Part shown: positions 24,730-32,012 of the stretch, piece after piece | How the letters are laid out: each line of letters opens with the position of its first letter | Position numbering within the stretch: position 1 is the first letter of the stretch | DNA from: Rhizorhabdus dicambivorans | GTDB taxonomy: Bacteria > Pseudomonadota > Alphaproteobacteria > Sphingomonadales > Sphingomonadaceae | DNA length: 64,000 bases | Assembly: GCF_002355275.1 (NCBI RefSeq) | Contig: NZ_CP023449.1 | Coordinates: forward strand, 3,574,001 to 3,638,000 | Direction: 5' to 3' | The notes under the pieces: generated by a model | The model's database searches: none | Told to the model about the DNA's origin: nothing | Seen by the model: only the letters and a program-made list of their open reading frames with translations | Made by a program: the position numbers and the translations under genes

Positions 24730-25559
24730 CGTCCACCTCCTGTCGCGATCTCCAGCGGCGTGCGATCCTTGCCCAGGCGGATCACGAGGTCCGCCCGGCG
24801 GGGCATCTCGGTCAATATGTGACGGGTCAGCCGCTCGTAGAAGCGGATGAAGCGTTCGACCTCGGCATCGCTCATCACGCCTTTCGCACCGACGGCGGCG
24901 GTGCGCGCGAGGCCATGCTCCTGCTCGACCCGCCAGTCGCGTACCGCCTCGAAGCCAGGTGCGGCGAGCAGCACCAGCAGGTCGATCCGGCCGAACAGCG
25001 CCTGATAGTCGCCCGCCAGCGCGGCATTGGCGGCGCGGCGCCAACGCCCTTCACCATCCTCCTCGCGTTCGAGATGGTTCACCGGCTCCGCGAGCGCTAC
25101 GTCCGTCTCGGGCAGTGCGCCGACGCACCAGCCTTCGAGGATCAGCAGCGCGGTATCGCCCGGCGCCTCGATCCAGGTCGCCTCGGGCGCGCGATCGTCC
25201 TGCGCCTTGTCGAAGCGGGGCAGCTTCGCCACCCGCCCCTCTTCCAGCGCCGCGACGATATCCAGACCTATTCCCACATCATGAGTGCCCGGCACCCCGC
25301 GTATGGCGAACAGCGGGTGCACATCTTGCGCGAGTGCCGCGCGAGCGGCCCTGGTCTTGTAGAGGTCGTCGATCGAAAGCACCGCCGTGTTCACACCGGC
25401 GGCGCGCATCCGCTGGGCCAAGGCCTCGGACAAAGTGGATTTGCCGCTGCCCTGCGCACCGCAGATGCCCAGCACGAAAGGACGCACCGGATTCCGATTC
25501 AATGCTTCGCACAGCGCCGCCTCGGTCGCGGTCAGCGCGGTACCGGGCTCAGACGACAC
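24726..25559 (-). CDS. P-loop kinase, D-glycerate 3-kinase-like
   Basis: About 277 residues from a GTG at 25559 (start uncertain: no clear ribosome site, and it overlaps the upstream gene by 11 bases). The P-loop GAQGSGKST is near residue 35, followed by LSIDDLYKTRAAR, VRGVPGTHD-type IRGVPGTHDVG, LPRFDKAQDDR and LILEGWCVGA, the order found in D-glycerate 3-kinase and the uridine-kinase-like P-loop group. The reaction would be phosphorylation of D-glycerate to 3-phosphoglycerate. Directly upstream is a 2-hydroxyacid dehydrogenase of the glyoxylate/hydroxypyruvate reductase family, which makes glycerate a sensible substrate. Confidence 0.8.
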   Translation of the reverse strand: MSSEPGTALTATEAALCEALNRNPVRPFVLGICGAQGSGKSTLSEALAQRMRAAGVNTAVLSIDDLYKTRAARAALAQDVHPLFAIRGVPGTHDVGIGLDIVAALEEGRVAKLPRFDKAQDDRAPEATWIEAPGDTALLILEGWCVGALPETDVALAEPVNHLEREEDGEGRWRRAANAALAGDYQALFGRIDLLVLLAAPGFEAVRDWRVEQEHGLARTAAVGAKGVMSDAEVERFIRFYERLTRHILTEMPRRADLVIRLGKDRTPLEIATGGGR

Positions 25560-26502
25560 GGTTGGGGGGTTCTCGGCCCTCGAGCAGTGCTTCGAGGTTG
25601 AGCATCGCCTGCTGCCCCATCGCCTTGCGCGTCTCCAGCGTGGCGCTGCCGAGATGCGGCAACAGCACGACGTTCGGCGCAGCGAGCAATGCGGGATGGA
25701 CCGCCGGCTCACGCTCATAGACGTCGAGCCCCGCGCCGCCAATCCGCCTTTCGACGAGCGCCGCCGCCAGCGCCGCCTCGTCGACCACCGATCCGCGCGC
25801 GGTGTTTATCAGCACCGCGTCGGGCTTCATCCGCGCCAGCATCTCCGCGTCGATCAGATGGCGCGTCTCGGCACCGCCAGGGCAATGCAGCGAGACGATA
25901 TCGACCTGTGCGACCAGATCGGCCGCCGACGCCACATAGCGCGCGCCGAGATCGTCGTCTGTCGCGGGACGACGGCTATGGTATGCAAGCTCGACGCCAA
26001 GCGCGGCCTGGGCGCGGCGGGCAGTCTCGCGGGCGATGCGGCCATAGCCGATCAGACCGAGCGTCCGTCCCTTCATCGATCGGCCGATCAGGTGGGTCGG
26101 CCGCCAGCCGGCCCAGCCGCCAGCGCGCAGTTCGCGCTCGCCCTCGCCGGCCCGGCGCGCGACCATCAGCATCAGCAGCACCGCCAATTCGGCGGTGGCG
26201 TCGGTCAACACATTGGGTGTGTTGGTGACGGTGATGCCCGCCGCCCGCGCGGCCGCCAGATCAATATGATCGATCCCCGCGCCATAATTGGCGAGGACTC
26301 TGGCCCGGCCTGCCTCGCCGATCACAGCCGCGTCGATCCGGTCCGATACGGTCGGGCAGACCACGTCGAAATCCCGCATCGCCTGGGCCAGTGCGGCCTG
26401 CGACATAGGAACATCGGTCTCGTTGAGATGCACTTCGTGCCGGGCCGACAGTTCAGCCTCTACCGAAGCGGGCCAGCGCCGTGTGAGCAATATCCTCGCC
26501 AA
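25549..26502 (-). CDS. D-isomer-specific 2-hydroxyacid dehydrogenase
   Basis: A 317-residue NAD(P)-dependent dehydrogenase. Visible are NYGAGIDHIDL, TNTPNVLTDATAELA, the Rossmann motif LGLIGYGRIA near residue 150, the catalytic Arg in NTARGSVVDE, the Glu in DVYEREP and His in LLPHLGSAT. This set is typical of glyoxylate/hydroxypyruvate reductase. The start is an unusual TTG at 26502, chosen because GGAGCGGAC precedes it and no ATG fits; the epimerase gene ends 12 bases upstream. It overlaps the kinase gene by 11 bases. Confidence 0.9.
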   Translation of the reverse strand: MARILLTRRWPASVEAELSARHEVHLNETDVPMSQAALAQAMRDFDVVCPTVSDRIDAAVIGEAGRARVLANYGAGIDHIDLAAARAAGITVTNTPNVLTDATAELAVLLMLMVARRAGEGERELRAGGWAGWRPTHLIGRSMKGRTLGLIGYGRIARETARRAQAALGVELAYHSRRPATDDDLGARYVASAADLVAQVDIVSLHCPGGAETRHLIDAEMLARMKPDAVLINTARGSVVDEAALAAALVERRIGGAGLDVYEREPAVHPALLAAPNVVLLPHLGSATLETRKAMGQQAMLNLEALLEGREPPNRVV

Positions 26503-26514
26503 CAGTCCGCTCCG

Positions 26515-27462
26515 TCAGCCGTGGCTTGCCCAGGTGAAGGCTTTCAGCCCGGACTCGAAACTCGCGCGATAGGAGCCGCTTCGGATATCCTCGATTACGT
26601 CGATGTGACGCGGCTGCCAGCCCAGTTCCTCAACTGCCCGCTTCGCGATCGACCGGCTGTTCACCGCCAGCGCCAGATCGACCCAGATATTGCCCCACAG
26701 CGCGCAGGCCTCTTCATAATCCAGGCTTCTGGTGCCGCAACCGACGACAGTCGCCACCGCTTCGGCGATCGCACGGAAGTTCACCTCGCCGCAGACGGTA
26801 TGGTAGAGCGCGCCCGGCGTCCCCTTCTCGACCGCGAGGCAATAGGCCTCGGCGAGATCCTCGACATGGACCGCCGAATAGAGATTGAGGCCATGGCCCA
26901 GATAGCAGGCAGATCCGGTCTTGCGCGCGGATTCGAATATCTGCGGGATTTGGATGCTGCCGGCGTTGCCGTAGATCAGCGGGGGACGGATGACATAGGT
27001 GCTGAGCGTGTCGGTAGATCCTTCGCGCACCACCGCCTCGGTCTGTATCCGCACCTCGCGATTGTGCCGCGCCGGGAAAGTATAGGGATCGTCTTCGGCG
27101 AAGGTGTACTGGCTCCATGCGCCGTCCTTGGCCTCGATCGAGAGCACGCCGGTGCCCGAGGTGAACAGCAGGTGCCGCACCCCGCCCTGCTGGCAGGCGC
27201 GGACCATGCTGGTCATGATTGCCAGTTCGTCCTCGAACGGTACCATGGCCGCCATCGCCACCACGTCATGGCCTTCCACCGCTGCGGCCAGCGACGCGGC
27301 ATCGTCGATCCGTCCCTCGCGCGCCGCAAGAGCAGCGGCGGCCAGCCGCTCGCTGGTATCGGCATTGCGCGCGAGGCCGGCGACCTCATGGCCACGCGCC
27401 GCAAAGGCCTTGGCGACATGAGAGCCGACATAGCCCGTCGCGCCGATCACCAGGATTTTCAT
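26515..27462 (-). CDS. NAD-dependent epimerase/dehydratase family protein (extended SDR)
   Basis: A 315-residue extended SDR with the N-terminal cofactor motif VIGATGYVGSHVA, LFTSGTGVL as the strand bearing the catalytic Ser, and VIRPPLIYG typical of NmrA/epimerase-like proteins. The usual YxxxK is not obvious: the region after the Ser has EDDPYTFPARHNREV, so catalysis may differ. A GAGAGGTG site precedes the start. It is the first gene of the four-gene minus-strand operon ending in the aldo/keto reductase and diverges from the second AraC gene across 295 bases in which no other gene is seen. Confidence 0.85.
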   Translation of the reverse strand: MKILVIGATGYVGSHVAKAFAARGHEVAGLARNADTSERLAAAALAAREGRIDDAASLAAAVEGHDVVAMAAMVPFEDELAIMTSMVRACQQGGVRHLLFTSGTGVLSIEAKDGAWSQYTFAEDDPYTFPARHNREVRIQTEAVVREGSTDTLSTYVIRPPLIYGNAGSIQIPQIFESARKTGSACYLGHGLNLYSAVHVEDLAEAYCLAVEKGTPGALYHTVCGEVNFRAIAEAVATVVGCGTRSLDYEEACALWGNIWVDLALAVNSRSIAKRAVEELGWQPRHIDVIEDIRSGSYRASFESGLKAFTWASHG

Positions 27463-27757
27463 GACTGCACCTCTCCACTCTTCCTGTCGAAGGTCACGCT
27501 ACCGCAGCCGCCGTCTCAGTCCCACAGCCGGAAAGCGCTCGATGCGCGCATTATATGGTTCTTCCGCGCGCAGAGGCGCGGAGGCCGCTTTCGCAAAGGG
27601 ATGACCGAAAATGGAAAGCCTTCGATCACCACGGCCCGCCCCGAAAGGCTATGGATGATCAGCCTCCCCAAGGAGACTCCGCCGCGATGCGCACCGGTAA
27701 CCCGGTCGATGCACCCGGTTCGCACCGCGGCGGCGATAAGACGATGCCAGGAGACGG

Positions 27758-28636
27758 ATGGTCGCCATGCACGCTGGTCTACGGCCATGCCATGTGAGGG
27801 TCCTCGCGGAGCATCGCTCCGACGACGCGACCGTCAGCCTCGTCGATTATGAATGGCCGCAGACCTTCATCTTCCAGGATCATTACAACAGCGTCCATTA
27901 CCGGCTGATGCCGGTGAACCTGGGCCTGCGCGGCACCGTCGGGGGGCAGGCCGAGCGCGACCTGGGCAATATGTCGCTTCTGCCCGCCGGATCGTTGCTG
28001 AAGGTATCTGATCACGGAGCGGATCATCGGGCACGGGCGCTGCGGTGTCTGTTCGCACCCGCCTGGATCGAGCGGCTGCTGGGCCAGCCGCTCGGCGAGC
28101 TTATCCCCGACAGCGACCGCTACCTGGGCCTGCGCAACGGCAATGCTCGCAACTGCCTGCATCGCATCGCACTGGAACTGCTGGAGCCCGGCTTTGCCTC
28201 TGGCGCGCTGATCGAGTCGCTGATGCAGAGCGCGGTGCTGGAAATATTGCGTGACGTGCAGGATCAGTATCTGCCGGCCCGCGCCACCGAGGCCGTCGCC
28301 TCCGCCAAATTCTCCCATTCGCAGATGCACCGCATCGTGACTATGATCGAGGACAGCCGCCAGGGACCACCCAGCGTTGCGGCGCTGGCGGCCGAGCTGG
28401 GCTTCAGCATCTCGCATTTCCGCCGCCTGTTCCGGGCGACCACGGGGCAATCTGTGCACGAATTCGTGTCGGCGCTGACCGTCGAACAGGCCAAGAGCCT
28501 GCTCGCCAACAGCCGCCTGTCGATGAAGGAAATCACCTATCGGCTGGGCTTCACCTCACCGAGCAGTTTCTCGGTGGCGTTCCGCCGCACGGTCGGCTGT
28601 TCGCCCAGTCAGTTCCGCAGCAGGGCCCGCTCCTGA
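27758..28636 (+). CDS. AraC-family transcriptional regulator
   Basis: A 292-residue regulator whose last 100 residues are the family's double helix-turn-helix: SVAALAAELGFSISHFRRLF, then LSMKEITYRLGFTSPSSFSVAF and CSPSQFRSR. The N-terminal part (RLMPVNLGLRGTVGG, GNMSLLPAG) is a cupin-like sensing domain. The ATG at 27758 has AGGAGA five bases upstream. It diverges from the epimerase operon and precedes a decayed glutathione transferase gene and the epoxide hydrolase gene, so control of one or both sides is likely. Confidence 0.9.
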   Translation: MVAMHAGLRPCHVRVLAEHRSDDATVSLVDYEWPQTFIFQDHYNSVHYRLMPVNLGLRGTVGGQAERDLGNMSLLPAGSLLKVSDHGADHRARALRCLFAPAWIERLLGQPLGELIPDSDRYLGLRNGNARNCLHRIALELLEPGFASGALIESLMQSAVLEILRDVQDQYLPARATEAVASAKFSHSQMHRIVTMIEDSRQGPPSVAALAAELGFSISHFRRLFRATTGQSVHEFVSALTVEQAKSLLANSRLSMKEITYRLGFTSPSSFSVAFRRTVGCSPSQFRSRARS

Positions 28637-28656
28637 CGGTCTGCCGAAAGAGACCT

Positions 28657-28847
28657 ATGTTAGACCTGTTCTTCGCACCAGCACCAACGCCTGCAAGATC
28701 ATCATCGCGCTGGGGGAGCGGGAGCTATCCTAACGGCTCTGGCTCATCGACATCAGCATGGGCGCGCTGGCTGGAGAGGAATATTCGGTGGCCGACATCG
28801 CCTGCTATCCTTGGGAGGGCATGCTCCAGAGCATGATCACGACATGA
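28657..28847 (+). pseudogene. decayed glutathione S-transferase remnant
   Basis: The stretch starts MLDLFFAP, then after a frameshift near 28678 continues TNACKIIIALGE, meets a TAA stop, and further on reads ALAGEEYSVADIACYPWEGML. The first pieces look like the thioredoxin-fold start of a glutathione S-transferase (LYxAPTPNxxKIxIAL), and the last like its C-terminal SVADIAxYPW block. About 100 codons between them are missing. This is therefore a broken gene with an internal deletion, lying between the AraC gene and the epoxide hydrolase gene. Confidence 0.65.
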
Positions 28848-29992
28848 GGGAGGCCGAGGCAATCACTCCGTTTCGCATTTCCATCAGCGAGGCGGCGCTG
28901 GACGACTTGCGCGAGCGGCTAGCCCGCACGCGCTGGCCGGAGAGCGAGACCGTCGACGGCTGGACCCAGGGCGCCCCGCTGGAGCAGGTCCGCGCGCTGT
29001 GCGACTACTGGCGCACCGGCTATGATTGGCGCCGCTGCGAGGCCCAGCTGAACGGCTATGACCAGTTTCGGACGGTGATCGACGGGCTGGGCATCCACTT
29101 CCTGCATATCCGTTCACCCGAACCCGATGCGCTGCCCCTGATCATGACCCATGGCTGGCCCGGATCAGTGATCGAGTTCCTGAAGGTGATTGGCCCGCTG
29201 ACCGATCCGGTAGCCCATGGCGGAAGGCCGGATCAGGCTTTCCACCTCGTCCTGCCGTCATTGCCCGGCTACGGCTTCTCCGACCGGCCCGATCGGGCCG
29301 GCTGGACGGTTGAGCGGATCGCGGCCGCCTGGATCGAGTTGATGCGGCGACTGGGCTATGACCGTTATGTCGCACAGGGCGGTGACTGGGGCGCGGGCGT
29401 CACCGCCGTGATCGGTCGGCTGGCCCCACCCGCCTGCGCCGCAATTCACCTCAATGTCGCGCTGACCGAACCGACCGGCGCGCTGCTTGAGAACCTCACC
29501 CCTGCCGAAGAGGCTGCGATCGCCGATCGGGACGCATTCTATCATCGGGGTTCGGGCTATGCGGCGATCCAGGGCACCCGCCCGCAGACGATCGGCTATG
29601 CGCTGGCCGATTCTCCTGCCGCGCAAGCCGCCTGGATCTACGAGAAGTTCCAGGCCTGGACCGACTGCAACGGCGCTCCGGAAACCATCCTGACCCGGGA
29701 TGAAATGCTCGACGACATCAGCCTCTACTGGCTCACCGGCACAGGCGCATCCTCGGCGCGGCTCTATTGGGAGAGCATGACCACCGCCTTCGTGCCGCAG
29801 CCGATCGCGATGCCCATAGGGATCAGCATCTTCCCGCGCGAGCTGTTCCGCTCCTCGCGGCGCTGGGCGGACGCGCTCTATCCGAACATCATCCACTGGA
29901 ACGAGCTGCCGCGCGGCGGCCACTTCGCCGCTTTCGAACAGCCGGGACTGTTCGTCGACGAGCTGCGCGCCTGTTTCTTGTCGATCCGATAG
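28844..29992 (+). CDS. epoxide hydrolase (alpha/beta hydrolase with EHN domain)
   Basis: A 382-residue protein with the N-terminal epoxide-hydrolase domain (FRISISEAALDDLRERLARTRWP) and an alpha/beta hydrolase core. The oxyanion motif is HGWPGS, the nucleophile is the Asp in QGGDWGAG, and the C-terminal His is in LPRGGHFAAFE. These are the marks of microsomal-type epoxide hydrolases, which open an epoxide to a diol through a covalent ester. The ATG at 28844 has only a weak ribosome site and overlaps the end of the transferase remnant; a TTG at 28811 is another option. Transcribed in the same direction as the AraC gene and followed by an unstructured gap before the aldehyde dehydrogenase. Confidence 0.88.
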   Translation: MREAEAITPFRISISEAALDDLRERLARTRWPESETVDGWTQGAPLEQVRALCDYWRTGYDWRRCEAQLNGYDQFRTVIDGLGIHFLHIRSPEPDALPLIMTHGWPGSVIEFLKVIGPLTDPVAHGGRPDQAFHLVLPSLPGYGFSDRPDRAGWTVERIAAAWIELMRRLGYDRYVAQGGDWGAGVTAVIGRLAPPACAAIHLNVALTEPTGALLENLTPAEEAAIADRDAFYHRGSGYAAIQGTRPQTIGYALADSPAAQAAWIYEKFQAWTDCNGAPETILTRDEMLDDISLYWLTGTGASSARLYWESMTTAFVPQPIAMPIGISIFPRELFRSSRRWADALYPNIIHWNELPRGGHFAAFEQPGLFVDELRACFLSIR

Positions 29993-30422
29993 GATACGCC
30001 TTCATGCTCGATATCGACCGTCTGACAGTTGGGTTGGCCGACCCAGCCTTCTTCCTGTAGCCCGAGTTCGCGGCGCTGTTGCGCCATCTGCGCGATGACT
30101 TCTGCTCGATGGCCGCGCTGGCCAAAGCCGAAGGCGGGTCAATGTCGCATGCCGAGGCCGCGTGAAACCCCTGGGCGATGCTTGCGGCGGGGCCGCTGGT
30201 CGCCTGATCGAAGCCCCGCGGCCCAATCAGAAAAGCATTGGTCGCTTCTGGAAAGACTCTCGACTGGCCTCCCGGCGATGCCTGTCGGAGAGTAATGTCG
30301 ATCGAAAATCCCATTCCCCTTCGGCGTCCCCATCCGCCCGCGCGTCCTGCGCAACGGCAGACGTCGCGGCACGGTCCCAAAACGAGGAGCGTGCGGGGCT
30401 TTCGACAGACCAGGAGACCCCA
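29993..30422 (+). other. intergenic stretch with possible decayed coding fragment
   Basis: A 430-base gap with no intact gene. Near its start the reading frame from 30004 gives LADPAFFL, a TAG stop, then PEFAALLRHLRDD, which resembles the opening of some cytochrome P450s, but the match is short and could be chance. The rest holds only frames with arginine/proline-rich composition typical of non-coding high-GC DNA, and the leader and ribosome site of the aldehyde dehydrogenase gene. Confidence 0.3.
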
Positions 30423-31919
30423 ATGAACGAACAGAGTTCCATCATCCAGGCCCGCCCGGCCTTCCTGAACGGCAAGCCCAAGAAGCTGCTGATCGGCGGC
30501 AACTGGGTCGAGGCGCAGTCGGGCCAGACCTTCGGCTCCTTCAATCCCTCGACCGGCGAAGCGCTCGATCCCGTAGCGCTGGGCGCCAAAGCAGATGTCG
30601 ACCTGGCGGTCGCGGCAGCGCGGCGTGCGTTCGAGGGGCCGTGGAGCAAGTTCAAGCCCGCCGATCGCCAGCGCGTGATCCTGAAGCTGGCCGACCTGAT
30701 CGAGGCCAATTTCGACGAGCTGTTCCTGCTCGATTCGATCGACATGGGCGCGCCGATCATCATGCAGCCCTTCATCCAGCGCCTGGTGGTCGACACCTTC
30801 CGCTTCTGCGCGGGCATGGCGGTGGGCATCCAGGGCGAGACACTTCCTAATTCGGTGCCCGGCAACATCTTCTCCTACACGCTGCGTGAGCCGGTCGGTA
30901 TCGTCGCCGGCATCGTTCCATGGAACGGCCCGGTGTTCAACGCGACGTGGAAGATCGCCCCCGCACTGGCCACCGGCTGCACGCTGGTTCTCAAGCCCGC
31001 CGAACAGGCCTCGCTCAGCCCGCTGCGGCTCGGCGAACTGTGCCTGGAGGCTGGCATCCCCGAAGGGGTGATCAACATTGTCACGGGCTACGGGGATGAT
31101 GCGGGCGCAGCGCTGTCGGCGCATCTGGACGTGGACAAGGTAGCCTTCACCGGATCGTGCGAGACCGGCCAGCGGATCGTGCAGGCTTCTGCCGGCAACC
31201 TCAAGCGCCTGACCCTCGAACTGGGGGGTAAATCGCCCGACATCGTCTTCGCCGACGCCGATCTGGACGCGGCGGTGCCTGGTGCGGCGATGGCCGTCTA
31301 CGGCAATTCGGGCCAGGTGTGCAGCGCCGGCAGCCGCCTGTTCGTCGAGCGCAAGGTCTATGACGAGTTCACCGAAAAGGTCGCCGCCTTCGCCAAGGGC
31401 CTCAAGGTCGGCAACAGCCTCGATCCGTCGACGATGATCGGCCCACTGGTCTCACAAGGCCAGCTCGAGCGGGTCAGCGGCTATCTCGATATCGGCGCGA
31501 AGGAAGGCGCGCGCGCGATGGCGGGCGGCGCCCGGCTGACCGACGGAGATCTGGCCAACGGCTATTTCGTCCCGCCGACGCTGTTCGCTGACGTGAACGA
31601 CGATATGACGATCGCCAAGGAGGAGATTTTCGGCCCCGTCATCTCCGCCATCCCATTCGACGACATCGAGGAGGTGGTGAAGCGCGCCAACAAAACCGTC
31701 TTCGGCCTTGGCAGCGGCGTGTGGACCCGCGACGTGAAGAAGGCGCACAAGCTGGCCGGCCTGATCCGCGCCGGATCGGTGTGGGTCAACTGCTATCAGG
31801 CGATGGACCCGGCGGTGCCGTTCGGCGGGTACAAGATGAGCGGTTACGGCTCCGAGAGCGGCAAGCACCATATCGACGAGTATCTCAACACCAAGTCGGT
31901 GTGGATCAACGTCGACTGA
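30423..31919 (+). CDS. aldehyde dehydrogenase
   Basis: A 498-residue NAD(P)-dependent aldehyde dehydrogenase. The general base Glu266 lies in LTLELGGKSP and the catalytic Cys300 in GQVCSAGSR; the cofactor region has PWNGPVFN and AFTGSCETGQ, and the C-terminus has MSGYGSESG. It oxidises an aldehyde to the acid through a thioester. The start at 30423 has AGGAG upstream; the open frame extends far upstream but that extension has no family match. It stands alone between the gap after the epoxide hydrolase and a strong terminator, and probably acts on aldehydes made by the two PQQ alcohol dehydrogenases nearby. Confidence 0.95.
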   Translation: MNEQSSIIQARPAFLNGKPKKLLIGGNWVEAQSGQTFGSFNPSTGEALDPVALGAKADVDLAVAAARRAFEGPWSKFKPADRQRVILKLADLIEANFDELFLLDSIDMGAPIIMQPFIQRLVVDTFRFCAGMAVGIQGETLPNSVPGNIFSYTLREPVGIVAGIVPWNGPVFNATWKIAPALATGCTLVLKPAEQASLSPLRLGELCLEAGIPEGVINIVTGYGDDAGAALSAHLDVDKVAFTGSCETGQRIVQASAGNLKRLTLELGGKSPDIVFADADLDAAVPGAAMAVYGNSGQVCSAGSRLFVERKVYDEFTEKVAAFAKGLKVGNSLDPSTMIGPLVSQGQLERVSGYLDIGAKEGARAMAGGARLTDGDLANGYFVPPTLFADVNDDMTIAKEEIFGPVISAIPFDDIEEVVKRANKTVFGLGSGVWTRDVKKAHKLAGLIRAGSVWVNCYQAMDPAVPFGGYKMSGYGSESGKHHIDEYLNTKSVWINVD

Positions 31920-31949
31920 TCTCCGGTCTTCCACTCCCTACGGAAGACT

Positions 31950-31984
31950 GCCCCGTCCGTCGGCAAGCGGGCGGGGCATTTTTG
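31950..31984 (+). terminator. intrinsic terminator of the aldehyde dehydrogenase gene
   Basis: GCCCCGTCCG pairs with CGGGCGGGGC around a short loop (31950 to 31977, one mismatch or bulge) and is followed by ATTTTTG. It lies 30 bases after the stop and before the convergent quinohaemoprotein gene. Confidence 0.85.
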
Positions 31985-32012
31985 TCTCCTGACACCAGGC
32001 GAACGGCGCTAC

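Noticed and set aside
30162-30422. N-terminal extension of the aldehyde dehydrogenase
   Set aside because: The extension has no family similarity and its composition is that of non-coding DNA; the start at 30423 has a good ribosome site and gives the standard length.
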